Assembly: GCA_023457035.1 (NCBI GenBank)
Contig: JAEWNN010000027.1
Span: 3,417-67,416, forward strand
DNA from: Verrucomicrobiota bacterium
GTDB taxonomy: Bacteria; Verrucomicrobiota; Verrucomicrobiia; Opitutales; Opitutaceae
Direction: 5' to 3'
Length of the DNA stretch: 64,000 bases
Shown: positions 1 to 8,100 of the stretch, in pieces
How positions within the stretch are numbered: the stretch's first letter is position 1
Layout: each line of letters starts with the position of its first letter
The notes under the pieces: generated by a model
What the model saw: the letters and a program-made list of their open reading frames with translations, nothing else
What the model was told of the DNA's origin: nothing
Databases searched by the model: none
Made by a program: the position numbers and the translations under genes

Positions 1-1
1 G

Positions 2-190
2 CAACCCGACGCCGCGAGGATCCAGAAGGACAACGCCGCAATCGCGACAGCGCAGCGAGCCCGCGACAACACGGCCGCCCAGCGGGCCGTCGCGGAGCTC
101 CGCCGCGATGATCGCCCGGCCGCCGCCGACAACCGCACCGAGGCGCCCCGGCGCGAGCGCGTCGGCTCCTCGCTCAATGTGAAGGCGTAG
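2..190 (+). CDS. C-terminal fragment of an unidentified protein (5' end outside the window)
   Basis: An open frame runs from the left edge to a TAG at 188-190, giving about 62 residues. Nearly every codon ends in G or C, as in the confirmed genes here, so I take it as the real tail of a gene. The visible part is rich in Ala, Arg, Asp and Asn, hydrophilic and probably helical or disordered, and ends in VGSSLNVKA. I recognise no domain, so no function is offered. Its last 17 bases overlap the end of the convergent gene on the other strand. Confidence 0.55.
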   Translation, partial: QPDAARIQKDNAAIATAQRARDNTAAQRAVAELRRDDRPAAADNRTEAPRRERVGSSLNVKA

Positions 191-692
191 CGCCACCGCC
201 CCCCGCCCCGCGCGCCTGCTCCCACTCCGCGGCGAACTGCCGGGCTAGGCGCCCGAGCGCCGCCTCCACGTTCTCCGCCTTCGCGGTCACCCCACCGGTC
301 TGCTCCGCCCAGGTGACCGCCGGCAGCGTCGCCAAGACCTCGTGTTTGCGGAGCGGCTTCACCGCCTCGCGCAGCTGCACGTCGAGGATGTAGAAATAGC
401 TCGTGCGCCCGGCGAGGCTCACATTGGCCGAGATCTCGAGCACGGGCGCCCCGGGGGTGCGCTCCAGCACCGGCGGCGGGATCACCTCCACCCCGACCTC
501 CTCGACCGCCGCGCGCACCACCGCGACCAGACCGGACTCGGTGAGCCCGAGCTTCGCGCCGTCGGGCGAAAGGCCGCGCACCGCGATGCCCACGGCAGGC
601 AGGTTCCGCAACACGCTCATGTCGGCCGACTGGGCGGCCAGGCTCAGGGCGCCGCACAGGCACCAGAGAAGGATCGGTCGGAGGGTCTTCAT
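174..692 (-). CDS. Secreted or periplasmic protein of unknown function, 172 aa
   Basis: The start chosen is the ATG encoding MKTLRPILLW, because it opens a normal signal peptide: a Lys/Arg start, a hydrophobic core LLWCLCGALSLAA, and likely cleavage near QSA. The longer frame upstream only runs antisense into the neighbouring rlmJ gene. The mature part has an Ala/Val-rich first half and a charged C-terminal helix ending in a Gly-rich tail. I recognise no family. Export to the periplasm or envelope is inferred from the signal peptide. It lies downstream of rlmJ on the same strand, 77 bases away, and may share its transcript. Confidence 0.65.
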   Translation of the reverse strand: MKTLRPILLWCLCGALSLAAQSADMSVLRNLPAVGIAVRGLSPDGAKLGLTESGLVAVVRAAVEEVGVEVIPPPVLERTPGAPVLEISANVSLAGRTSYFYILDVQLREAVKPLRKHEVLATLPAVTWAEQTGGVTAKAENVEAALGRLARQFAAEWEQARGAGGGGATPSH

Positions 693-769
693 GGAGGGAA
701 AGATTGTCCGGTTCGGGCGCGGGCCTCCGCGCTCGTTCCTCGAACGCGCCGCCCGCCGGGGTACTCGGT

Positions 770-1633
770 TCAGGGGGCCTCGGGCACGAGCCAGTCGAAC
801 CGCACATCGGCCTCGCCATCGAGCGCGAGCAGCGGCACGAGCTGCTCGAGCACCGGCCGCAGCGCGGTGTCGAACTGCCAGGGCGGGTTGAGGATCGCCA
901 GCCCGCAGCCGCCCATCCCGACGCCGGCCTCCTCCGCCTGCACGCGCAGCTCGATCGCCAAGGTGGGCGCCAGCCGGCGTTCGCGCAGCGGGAGGAACAA
1001 CGGCGCCGTGGACGCGCGCCCGGTCAGCGGATACCAGACGGCGAAGACCGCGGCCGGGCTGCGCCGCAGGCCCTCCTCGACCGCGGCGGCCACGTGCCGC
1101 ATCTCGTCGGCGGACTCGAACGGCGGATCGATCAGCACCAGCGCTCGCTTCTCCAGCGGCGGCAGCATCGCGCGCGGCGCGCCGTAGCCGTCGATCCGAT
1201 GCACCCGCGCCTTGCGCAGGCCGGCGCACTCGCGTTCGAGCGCCTCCGCCTCCTCGGGCTGGAGCTCGCAGAAGGCGCAGCGGTCGGAGGGCCGTGCGAG
1301 CTGGAGCGCGAGCACCGGCGAGCCGGGATAGAAGCGAAGCGCGTCCTCACCGGCGCCGCAGGCCCGGTTGTAGTCGCGCACCGCCGCCACATAGTCGGCG
1401 ACCGGCCCGGGCAGCGCGCCCGCGGCCGCGAGCCGGCCGATGCCCTCCGGCCACTCCGGCGCCCGGCCCCCCTCGGCGGCCCGCGCCAGATCATAGCGCC
1501 CCCGGCCCGCGTGCGTGTCGAGAAAGAGAAACGGCTTCGGTTTGCGCTGCATCGCGCGGATCAGCTCGCGCAGCAGCACATGCTTGAAGACGTCGGCGAA
1601 GTTCCCGGCGTGGAACGCGTGCCGGTAGTTCAT
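770..1633 (-). CDS. rlmJ: 23S rRNA (adenine2030-N6)-methyltransferase RlmJ
   Basis: RlmJ methylates N6 of A2030 in 23S rRNA, using S-adenosylmethionine. The 287-residue length fits the family (about 280). The N-terminus MNYRHAFHAGNFADVFKH is the family signature. A DTHAGRG motif near residue 50 fits the SAM-binding site, and LIDPPFES in the second half is the DPPF/Y catalytic motif of N6-adenine methyltransferases. The start ATG overlaps the stop of the upstream YhcH-family gene by 4 bases (1630-1633, ATGA), so the two are probably translated together. That pairing has no obvious metabolic logic. Confidence 0.93.
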   Translation of the reverse strand: MNYRHAFHAGNFADVFKHVLLRELIRAMQRKPKPFLFLDTHAGRGRYDLARAAEGGRAPEWPEGIGRLAAAGALPGPVADYVAAVRDYNRACGAGEDALRFYPGSPVLALQLARPSDRCAFCELQPEEAEALERECAGLRKARVHRIDGYGAPRAMLPPLEKRALVLIDPPFESADEMRHVAAAVEEGLRRSPAAVFAVWYPLTGRASTAPLFLPLRERRLAPTLAIELRVQAEEAGVGMGGCGLAILNPPWQFDTALRPVLEQLVPLLALDGEADVRFDWLVPEAP

Positions 1634-2148
1634 CGCAACGCGAACCCGGCCGGCACCGGCACCTTCACCACGGTCTTGCGCACGAGCACCGGGGACGCTT
1701 CCGCCAGCCGCAGGCAGGGCATGTGACCGTCGGGAGGGAAGAGGATCACCAGGTCGCCCGGCACCAGCCGCAGCCGGGAGGCGAAGTCGGAGTCCGCGTA
1801 CTTCACCAGATCCTTGTCGGGCACGTAGTCGACCGCCACCCGCAGCCGGTCGATGCCGGTCACCTCGACCGCCTCCTCGCCCTCGACGAGGGCCTGCACG
1901 TCGATGTAGCGCCGGTGCGACTCGAAGAAACAGTCGCCGCGGATGCGGGTGCGATAGACCGACTCCATGGCGTGAACCCCGTTGCGCAGCTCCTGGCGCC
2001 GGGTCTCGCCCTCGGCCAGGGCGAGCAGTCCCGCGTTCTCCGGCGTGCCCTTGGCAAAGCAGTGGCGCAGATACTCGAACGCCTCCGCAAAAAGCGGGAG
2101 TTCGCGGAACAGTTCGGAGAGATCGCCGTAGGAGCCAAAGACCGCCAT
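1630..2148 (-). CDS. YhcH/YjgK/YiaL family protein (DUF386, cupin-like)
   Basis: This 172-residue protein has the family pattern: an early FAEAFEYLRHCF region, then FFESHRRYIDVQALVEGEE with the conserved E-H-R and D-Q, and late GDLVILFPPDGHMPCL with the conserved FPPD/H. Members are small beta-barrel proteins linked to sugar-acid and sialic-acid catabolism; some are called beta-galactosidase subunit beta. The acidic and His residues probably bind a metal, which is family inference. The ATG at 2148 gives the usual family N-terminus (MAVFGS); the longer upstream frame is poor. Its stop overlaps the rlmJ start. The exact substrate is unknown. Confidence 0.85.
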   Translation of the reverse strand: MAVFGSYGDLSELFRELPLFAEAFEYLRHCFAKGTPENAGLLALAEGETRRQELRNGVHAMESVYRTRIRGDCFFESHRRYIDVQALVEGEEAVEVTGIDRLRVAVDYVPDKDLVKYADSDFASRLRLVPGDLVILFPPDGHMPCLRLAEASPVLVRKTVVKVPVPAGFALR

Positions 2149-2267
2149 GGTGGCTGGAGACGTTCGGGCCCGCTCCGTAGGGCTCAAGCAAATTCCGGGC
2201 GGCGCGGCCGGCGGGGCCGGCAAACTTTCGCTCGCCGGCCGGCCCCCGGCCCGCTGAGAGTGCGCGC

Positions 2268-2531
2268 ATGAACGTCGAGATCGGTTTCTGGAAACGCACG
2301 GAGGACGGCCGCAAATTCCAAGTACGCCTGCGCGTCTTCGGCGGCAACATCCGCTGGGAGTGCCAGCCGGCGCGTTTCCAGGACTGGGAGCCCTACCCCG
2401 CGCCGGACGACGACGACTGGGACACCGTCATCGCCGAGGCCAACAAGCGCGAACCGCGCCGGGTGATCCACGACAAGATCCTCGCGCTCATCCGCCGGCG
2501 CGGCCGGCCGCAGGGCTCCGCCGAAGCATAG
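2268..2531 (+). CDS. Small conserved-looking protein of unknown function, 87 aa
   Basis: It is an acidic-then-basic small protein starting MNVEIGFWKRTEDGRKFQV. A beta-rich first half (KFQVRLRVFGGNIRWECQ) is followed by an acidic turn (PDDDDWDTV) and a basic C-terminal helix (RRVIHDKILALIRRRGR). Codon use matches its neighbours, and it does not overlap another gene, which supports a real gene. No signal peptide or membrane segment is seen. I do not recognise the family. It is transcribed divergently from the YhcH-family gene, with about 120 bases between the starts. Confidence 0.65.
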   Translation: MNVEIGFWKRTEDGRKFQVRLRVFGGNIRWECQPARFQDWEPYPAPDDDDWDTVIAEANKREPRRVIHDKILALIRRRGRPQGSAEA

Positions 2532-2590
2532 GAGTCTCGCGCGCCGCGTGCCACGCAGCCGGCCGGATGCGGTGGGAGACCGCGACGCCC

Positions 2591-3007
2591 CTACTCGCTC
2601 CAGCCGCCCCGCCGCTCCGACTTGCGGCGCGCACGCTGTTTCTTGCCGGCCAGCATTCGCGCCTTCTGCGCCCGGGAGCGCTGCCGGTTGCGCCGCCGCG
2701 CCAGTTCGCGCTCGTCGCGCGCCGCCGCCGCCGCCGCGCGTTTCCGCTCCTCCAGGCGTGCCGCCAGCTCCATCCAGGCCAGCGCGCGGTTGCGCGGCTG
2801 GGAGCGCTCCCGCTGCATCCGCACTTCCACTCCGGTCGGGCCGTGGCGCAGTTGCACGGTGGACGAAGTCTTGTTCACCTTCTGGCCCCCCGGCCCGCTG
2901 CCGAGAATGAACCGTTCCTCGCAATCCGCCGCGCGCACCCCCAGCGCCACCAGCCGGGCTGCGAGCGTCTCGTCGTGCAGAAAATCGAAGTCGTTGGGGG
3001 TGGCCAT
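2591..3007 (-). CDS. Release-factor-like protein with GGQ motif (ribosome rescue candidate)
   Basis: The 138-residue protein is essentially one RF-1 domain. It carries GSGPGGQKVNKTSSTVQL near residues 38-55, holding the GGQ that triggers peptidyl-tRNA hydrolysis. A long Arg/Lys/Ala helical region and basic tail (KSERRGGWSE) follow. There is no stop-codon recognition domain, so it resembles ArfB/YaeJ and mitochondrial mtRF-R-like factors that free stalled ribosomes. The basic tail would fit insertion in an empty mRNA channel, which is inference. I chose the ATG giving MATPNDFDF; an in-frame ATG eight codons upstream is less likely. Confidence 0.8.
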   Translation of the reverse strand: MATPNDFDFLHDETLAARLVALGVRAADCEERFILGSGPGGQKVNKTSSTVQLRHGPTGVEVRMQRERSQPRNRALAWMELAARLEERKRAAAAAARDERELARRRNRQRSRAQKARMLAGKKQRARRKSERRGGWSE

Positions 3008-3188
3008 GGCGTGCGCACAGAGCCAATGCACAGAAACGGGCCGTGGGAATCACGAAACAGCGCGCCCGTCGCCCCCCGCTCCGGCCTCGAGTGGGGATGG
3101 GCTCCCACGGTTCCGTCCCTTGACTCGTCCGCGACTCCCGCCCAGTTTCCGCGCGTCTATCAACCGTCCAACCCTCGACCGACCTCCC

Positions 3189-3515
3189 ATGTCCGAGAAC
3201 ATCGCCCAACTCACCACCGCCACCTTCCAGGATACCATCACCAAATCGTCGACCCCGGTGCTCGTCGATTTCTGGGCCCCGTGGTGCGGCCCCTGCAAGG
3301 CGATCGCCCCGATCCTCGAGGAACTCGCCAAGGACCTCGCCGGCAAATTGAGCATCGCCAAGGTCAACGTCGATGAAGCCGGCGAGATCGCCGCGCAGTT
3401 CGGCATCCGCGCGATCCCGACGATGATCCTCTTCAAGGGCGGCCAGCCGGTCGACACCTTCGTCGGCCTCGTCGACAAGGCCACCCTGCGCGCAAAGATT
3501 GCCGTGAAGCTCTGA
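3189..3515 (+). CDS. trxA: Thioredoxin
   Basis: This 108-residue cytoplasmic disulfide reductase has the complete thioredoxin fold pattern: VLVDFWAPWCGPCKAIAP with the redox pair C-G-P-C near residues 33-36, the cis-proline segment RAIPTMILFK, and a C-terminal helix. Length is standard. The ATG at 3189 gives the normal N-terminus MSENIAQLT; the open frame upstream is not thioredoxin-like. It is divergent from the release-factor-like gene and is followed by a strong terminator, so it is probably monocistronic. Confidence 0.96.
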   Translation: MSENIAQLTTATFQDTITKSSTPVLVDFWAPWCGPCKAIAPILEELAKDLAGKLSIAKVNVDEAGEIAAQFGIRAIPTMILFKGGQPVDTFVGLVDKATLRAKIAVKL

Positions 3516-3538
3516 GCCCTCTCGGCCCGCCCACTCTC

Positions 3539-3563
3539 GCCGGCCCGCACGGGCCGGCTTTTT
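3539..3563 (+). terminator. Rho-independent terminator of trxA
   Basis: An 8-bp GC stem (3539-3546 with 3551-3558, loop GCAC) is followed directly by TTTTT. It starts 24 bases after the trxA stop. Confidence 0.85.
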
Positions 3564-3630
3564 CGTGTCCGGCGCCCGCCGACTCGCTTGCCACCCGTCT
3601 GCCACACCGCGACCATCGCGCCTCGTCAAG

Positions 3631-4497
3631 ATGTCGCCCGACCCGCTCGCCACCCATCACTGGGTCCACCACCTGAGCCCGTTCCTCTGGGAATTCTCCC
3701 CGGGGCTGGGCATCCGCTACTACGGGCTGGCCTACGTGCTCGGCTTCGTCGCCGGTTACTGGTTGCTCAACCGGTACTCGCGCGCGGGCCGCTCGCCGCT
3801 CGCCCCGGAGCGCAACGGCGACCTGCTCTTCGCCCTCGTGCTCGGCGTGCTGCTCGGCGGCCGGCTCGGGTATTTTCTGCTCTACAAACCGGCGGAGCTC
3901 CTCGACCGGCCGCTCGAGTTCTTCCGCGTCTGGGACGGCGGGATGGCGAGCCATGGCGGTTTCGTCGGTGTGTTGGTCGCGCTCCTGTGGTTCGCGCGGC
4001 AGAGCCGGACCAGCGCCTGGACGCTCGCCGATCTCATCGCCACCATCACGCCGCCCGGCCTGCTGCTCGGCCGCATCGCCAATTTCATCAACGGGGAACT
4101 CTGGGGCAACGTGAGCCAAGTGCCGTGGGCGGTGGTCTTCCCGCTCAGCGCCGAACCCGGCACTCCCGTCGCCGCGATCCCCCCACGCCACCCCTCCCAG
4201 CTCTACGAGGCGGGGCTCGAGGGGCTCATCCCCTTGGTCTACCTGCAACTGCGTTTCTGGCGCAGCCGCACCGTGCAGGAGCGCCCCGGCCAGCTCGCGG
4301 GCGAGTTCCTCGTCCTCTACGCCCTGGGGCGAATCGTCTGCGAACAGTTCCGCGAACCCGACGCGGCCCTGATTGCCGGCGTGAGCCGCGGTACGTTCTA
4401 CTCCGTGTTCCTGCTGATCGCCGGCATCGCCACGATCTTCTTCGCGCGGTGGCGAGCCACCCGGCGCGCCCGGCCCGCAGACGGCCCGCGGCCGTAG
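3631..4497 (+). CDS. lgt: Prolipoprotein diacylglyceryl transferase Lgt
   Basis: Lgt transfers diacylglycerol from phosphatidylglycerol to the lipobox cysteine of prolipoproteins in the inner membrane. The 288-residue protein has the family order: GLGIRYYGLAYVLGFV in the first segment, LLGGRLGYFLLY, the HGG motif in GGMASHGGFVGV, and the signature GRIANFINGELWGNVSQVPW. A PRHPSQLYEAG segment follows, then C-terminal membrane segments. The ATG at 3631 puts the first membrane segment at the usual distance. Lipoproteins in this window (19777 and 49857) are likely substrates. Confidence 0.95.
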   Translation: MSPDPLATHHWVHHLSPFLWEFSPGLGIRYYGLAYVLGFVAGYWLLNRYSRAGRSPLAPERNGDLLFALVLGVLLGGRLGYFLLYKPAELLDRPLEFFRVWDGGMASHGGFVGVLVALLWFARQSRTSAWTLADLIATITPPGLLLGRIANFINGELWGNVSQVPWAVVFPLSAEPGTPVAAIPPRHPSQLYEAGLEGLIPLVYLQLRFWRSRTVQERPGQLAGEFLVLYALGRIVCEQFREPDAALIAGVSRGTFYSVFLLIAGIATIFFARWRATRRARPADGPRP

Positions 4498-4504
4498 TCA
4501 CCCC

Positions 4505-4536
4505 CGCGACGCCCGCTGCAAGCCGCGGGCGTCGCG
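4505..4536 (+). terminator. Possible terminator or stable hairpin after lgt
   Basis: A perfect 12-bp GC-rich inverted repeat (4505-4516 with 4525-4536, 8-base loop) begins seven bases past the lgt stop. A second GC palindrome follows. No T-run comes immediately after; a TTTGTTTTT stretch appears only near 4570. It may end lgt transcription or protect the 3' end. Confidence 0.45.
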
Positions 4537-4666
4537 GCCCGCGCTGCGCCGCGGGCGACCGGCCCATGTTTGTTTTTGCCAGACCGGCCGAAACGACTAG
4601 ACACAGACCTCTGTGATTCGACCTGGAACGATGGGAGGCAGGTGAGGTCGGATCGGCTGTCCGCCC

Positions 4667-5797
4667 ATGGTCTCCGCCGTCGAACGACAATCCGTCTTCA
4701 TCATCACCCACGAGTTCTATCCTCGGCGGGGTGGCATTGCGACGTTCACCGAGGAGATCGCCAAGGCGTCGGCCGGGCTCGGTTACCCCACAGAGGTCTG
4801 GGCCCCCCAGTTCCCGGGCGAGAACGAGAAGAACTGGCCCTTCCCGATCCGCCGCCTGCCGCTCAAGGGCAGCCACGACCTCTCCTGCCAGATGCGCTTG
4901 GCCCGCCAGCTGGTGGTCAACCGCCGCACCCTGCGCCGCGCCACCGTCTATCTGACCGAGCCAGGGCCGATGCTGGCGATGATGCCGCTCCAGTTCTTCA
5001 AGGCCCTGCGCCCGCGCCGCCTCCTGCTCACCTTCCATGGCTCCGAGATCCTGCGCTTCGCCGAGAGCAGCACCCGCCGTTGCCTCGCCCGCGCCCTCAT
5101 CAAACGCGCCGACCGCATCAGCACCCTCACCAACTACACCCGGCGCCTGCTCTGCACCCATTTCCCCGAAGCCGAGGCGAAGACCGTGATCACCCCCGGG
5201 GCGCTCCGCTCCGATTTCGCCACGGCCCAGCCACGCCGCTCCGCCTGCGGCGACAAGGTCGTCATCCTCACCGTCGGCCGCCTCCATCCGCGCAAAGGCC
5301 AGATGTTCATCCTCGAGGCGCTCAAGGCCCTCCCGCCCCATCTGCGTCAACGGATCGAATACTGGATGGTCGGCACCGGCCGGCACTCGGACTACGAGAT
5401 GCTGCTGCGCACCGGCGCCGAAGGCAGCGGCGTCACCGCCCGCTTCTTCGGCGATGTCGGCGACGACCAGCTCGACGATATCTACGACCAGGCCGACATC
5501 TTCGCGATGACGAGCATCAACCACCAGACAAGCGTCGAGGGCTTCGGGCTGGTCTATCTCGAGGCCTCCGCCCACGGCCTCCCGGTGATCGCCCACGCCG
5601 TCGGCGGCGTGCCCGAGGCGGTGGTCGACGGCGTCACCGGCCTGCTCGTCCCCCCCGTCAATCTGCCCGCCCTCACCGCCGCGTTCCAACGCCTGGTGAC
5701 CGACACCGATCTCCGGCGCACCCTCGGGACCAACGGACAGGACTGGGCCCGCCGCAACTGCTGGACCCGTTCGGCCGGCGTGCTGCTCGGCAGCTGA
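4667..5797 (+). CDS. Glycosyltransferase family 4 (GT-B fold)
   Basis: The 376-residue protein has two Rossmann-like halves. N-terminal: VFIITHEFYPRRGGIATFTEE, the Gly-rich acceptor loop typical of GT4. C-terminal: ILTVGRLHPRKGQMFILEAL, then the E-x7-E donor motif in EGFGLVYLEASAHGLPVIA and GGVPEAVVDGVTGLLVPP. This is a retaining nucleotide-sugar transferase, probably cytoplasmic and membrane-associated, acting on cell-surface or storage glycans. Donor and acceptor cannot be read from sequence. The last 20 residues look slightly short against GT4 relatives. It stands alone, ahead of a thioesterase gene. Confidence 0.88.
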   Translation: MVSAVERQSVFIITHEFYPRRGGIATFTEEIAKASAGLGYPTEVWAPQFPGENEKNWPFPIRRLPLKGSHDLSCQMRLARQLVVNRRTLRRATVYLTEPGPMLAMMPLQFFKALRPRRLLLTFHGSEILRFAESSTRRCLARALIKRADRISTLTNYTRRLLCTHFPEAEAKTVITPGALRSDFATAQPRRSACGDKVVILTVGRLHPRKGQMFILEALKALPPHLRQRIEYWMVGTGRHSDYEMLLRTGAEGSGVTARFFGDVGDDQLDDIYDQADIFAMTSINHQTSVEGFGLVYLEASAHGLPVIAHAVGGVPEAVVDGVTGLLVPPVNLPALTAAFQRLVTDTDLRRTLGTNGQDWARRNCWTRSAGVLLGS

Positions 5798-5896
5798 CCG
5801 GATCCCGCCGAGGCCGACGGGTGCAGGCGAGCCGCGCGCCCTCCGCCGACACGCGCCAGACTTGGCCTGCGCGCGGTTTTCTGGCCAACTGCCCGC

Positions 5897-6310
5897 ATGA
5901 TCGAAGGTCGCACCGAGCTCCGCGTCCGCTACGCGGAAACCGACATGATGGGCATCGTTTACCACGCGCACTACCTGGCGTGGTTCGAGGTCGGCCGCAC
6001 CGAGCTGCTCCGCGCCCATGGCATCGCCTACCGCTCGCTCGAGGACCTCGGCTACCGGCTTCCCGTGATCGAGGTACAGGCCCGCTACCACCGGCCGGCG
6101 CTCTACGACGACATCGTCACCATCGTCTCGCGCATGGAGGAGCAACCCGTCGTGCGCCTGCGGATCGACTACGAGGTGCACGCGCGCGGGCACAAGCTCG
6201 TCACCGGTCACACCCTGCACGCCTTCATCAACCGCGAGGGCGCCCCCGTCCGCCCGCCGGCCGTCTTCGCCGAGAAGATGCAGGAACTCTTCGGTCGCCC
6301 GCCAGCCTAG
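5897..6310 (+). CDS. Acyl-CoA thioesterase, YbgC/4HBT hotdog family
   Basis: This 137-residue single hotdog domain has the family start RVRYAETDMMGIVYHAHYL. Asp16 sits in the position of the 4-hydroxybenzoyl-CoA thioesterase catalytic Asp, followed by the YHAHYL segment. The rest (FEVGRTELLRAHGI, then beta strands) fits YbgC/FadM-type thioesterases, which hydrolyse acyl-CoA esters in the cytoplasm. YbgC is often encoded with tol-pal, but no such genes are seen here. The stop overlaps the convergent queG stop by 4 bases (6307-6310). Confidence 0.9.
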   Translation: MIEGRTELRVRYAETDMMGIVYHAHYLAWFEVGRTELLRAHGIAYRSLEDLGYRLPVIEVQARYHRPALYDDIVTIVSRMEEQPVVRLRIDYEVHARGHKLVTGHTLHAFINREGAPVRPPAVFAEKMQELFGRPPA

Positions 6311-7488
6311 CCCGCCGGCGGCTCCGCCGGGGCCCCGGGGCCCGCGTCGTATTCGTCGATCACCGCCGGGTCGGACTCGCCGGTCCGGCTTGCGGCTAGG
6401 GCGGCCGCGCCGGCCGCGGCGCCCAGCACCCGCCACACCGCCCACACGGCATGCCCGCGCACGACCGGCGACTCGTGCCGCACCAGCCGCAGCAACTCCG
6501 CCGAGACTTCGGCCCGCTCCCGCGCGGGTCCGGCTCCGCCGGGTCCCCACACGTTGCCGGCGGCGATGCAGGCGTTGCGCAGCAGCCCCGTGAGTTTGGT
6601 CCGCTTCATCGCCGTGCCCTTGAACAACTCGCGGTAGCGCTCCGGCGTGAGCCGCAACAGCTCGAGCAGCCCCAGGGCGGCGAGGTCGTGCCGCCGGGCC
6701 AAGAGCGCACTGCGGCCCGCCTGCGCGAAACGGTTCCAGGGGCACACCGCCAGGCACTCGTCGCAGCCGAAGACCCGGGCACCGAAGGCCGCGCGCAGTT
6801 CCCGCGGCACGAAGCCGCGGTTCTCGATGGTGTGGTAGCTGATGCAGCGCCGCGCATCGACCACGCCCGGGGCCGGGAACGCCGCCGTCGGGCAGGCATC
6901 CAGGCAGCGGCGACACTTGCCGCAATGGAGCCCCGTGCGCCCGGTCGCCTGCGCCGCCAGCGGGGCATCCGCCGGCACCGCGGCGCGCACTAGGATCGCC
7001 GCCAGCAACATCCAATTGCCGAATTCGCGCGAGATCAGGTTGCCGTTCTTGCCCCGGAAACCGACGCCCGCCGCCGCGGCCCAGCCGCGCTCCTGCACCG
7101 GCCCGGCGTCGACATAGTAGCGGTAGTCCGTGGCGCCCAGCCCGCCCAGTTCCTCCAGCACGCGCCCGGCGGCCACCAGGCCGGGCTTGATCGTGTCGTG
7201 GTAGTCGGAATGCAAGGCGTAGCGGGCGAAGGGTTCGCCGCCGATCGTCGCCCCGGGCCAGTAGTTCACGCCCAGCACGATCACCGTCTGCACGCCGGGG
7301 AGCACCAGTTGCGGATCCAGCCGCAGGTCGGCCGTGCGCACCAGCCAGTCCATGTCGGCGTGGTGCGCGGCCGCGAGCCAGTCGCGCAACCCGGGATCGC
7401 CCGGGGCCGCGGCGGAGGCGAACCGGACCACGTCGAAACCGAGGGCGTGCAAACGCCCGCGCAACACCTCGCGGGGCAACCCGCTCAC
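6307..7488 (-). CDS. queG: Epoxyqueuosine reductase QueG
   Basis: QueG reduces epoxyqueuosine to queuosine in tRNA, the last step of Q synthesis, using cobalamin and two [4Fe-4S] clusters. Both cluster motifs are visible: CGKCRRCLDACP and CDECLAVCPW. The upstream part has YRYYVDAGPVQERGWAAAAGVGFRGKN in family order. A C-terminal HEAT-like helical region (about residues 300-380) is normal for the family. The chosen start is GTG at 7488, because GTGA overlaps the aroK stop by 4 bases and gives the right length (393 aa). The C-terminus ends in an Ala/Gly/Pro tail. Confidence 0.93.
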   Translation of the reverse strand: MSGLPREVLRGRLHALGFDVVRFASAAAPGDPGLRDWLAAAHHADMDWLVRTADLRLDPQLVLPGVQTVIVLGVNYWPGATIGGEPFARYALHSDYHDTIKPGLVAAGRVLEELGGLGATDYRYYVDAGPVQERGWAAAAGVGFRGKNGNLISREFGNWMLLAAILVRAAVPADAPLAAQATGRTGLHCGKCRRCLDACPTAAFPAPGVVDARRCISYHTIENRGFVPRELRAAFGARVFGCDECLAVCPWNRFAQAGRSALLARRHDLAALGLLELLRLTPERYRELFKGTAMKRTKLTGLLRNACIAAGNVWGPGGAGPARERAEVSAELLRLVRHESPVVRGHAVWAVWRVLGAAAGAAALAASRTGESDPAVIDEYDAGPGAPAEPPAG

Positions 7489-8039
7489 GGGACCGCCACC
7501 GTTTGCGGCCGGAAATCCCGCGCCTCGCGATGGTACACCCGCAAAACGTGGTTCACGATCTCCGCGATCGGCCGGCCCTCGGTGAGGATCATCGTGCCGG
7601 AGCGCTGGTAGATCGGCTCGCGTTGGGCGAACAGCGTGCGGATGCGTTCCGCCGGGTCCTCCACCTCGAGCAGCGGCCGCGCCCGGCTCTGCGCGGTGCG
7701 CCGCAGGATCGTCTCCACCGAGGCATGCAGGCAGACGAGGATGCCCTTGGTCCGGACCAGTTCGAGCATGCCCTCCTGCACGATCAGCCCGCCGCCGCAC
7801 GCCACGATCTGGCTGGTGGCCGGGTGTCCATGCTCGATGAACTCGCGCTCGTAGCGGCGAAAGGCCGGTTCCCCTTCGCCGGCGAAGATCTCGCTGACGG
7901 TCTTGCCGCGCAGGCGCTCGATCTCGTGGTCCGAATCGAGAAACTCGAAACCGAGACGCGCCGCCACCCCGCGGCCGACCGTTGTCTTCCCCGTCCCCAT
8001 AAAGCCGACGAGATAAAGATTGGCGCACTCGCTGGACAT
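7485..8039 (-). CDS. aroK: Shikimate kinase AroK
   Basis: AroK phosphorylates shikimate at the 3-hydroxyl, the fifth step of the shikimate pathway. The 184-residue length fits. Visible motifs are the Walker A GFMGTGKTTVGR, the shikimate-binding DSDHEIE, the GEPAFRRYE segment, VACGGGLI, and the lid Arg region AQSRARPLL. The ATG at 8039 gives the canonical N-terminus. Its stop is overlapped by the queG GTG start, so the two are probably co-translated. Confidence 0.94.
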   Translation of the reverse strand: MSSECANLYLVGFMGTGKTTVGRGVAARLGFEFLDSDHEIERLRGKTVSEIFAGEGEPAFRRYEREFIEHGHPATSQIVACGGGLIVQEGMLELVRTKGILVCLHASVETILRRTAQSRARPLLEVEDPAERIRTLFAQREPIYQRSGTMILTEGRPIAEIVNHVLRVYHREARDFRPQTVAVP

Positions 8040-8100
8040 CGTGGGCCCAGCATGGCCACCTGCGTGCCCGGGGCAAGTGCGGGTTGCGGCGACGCCGGCC

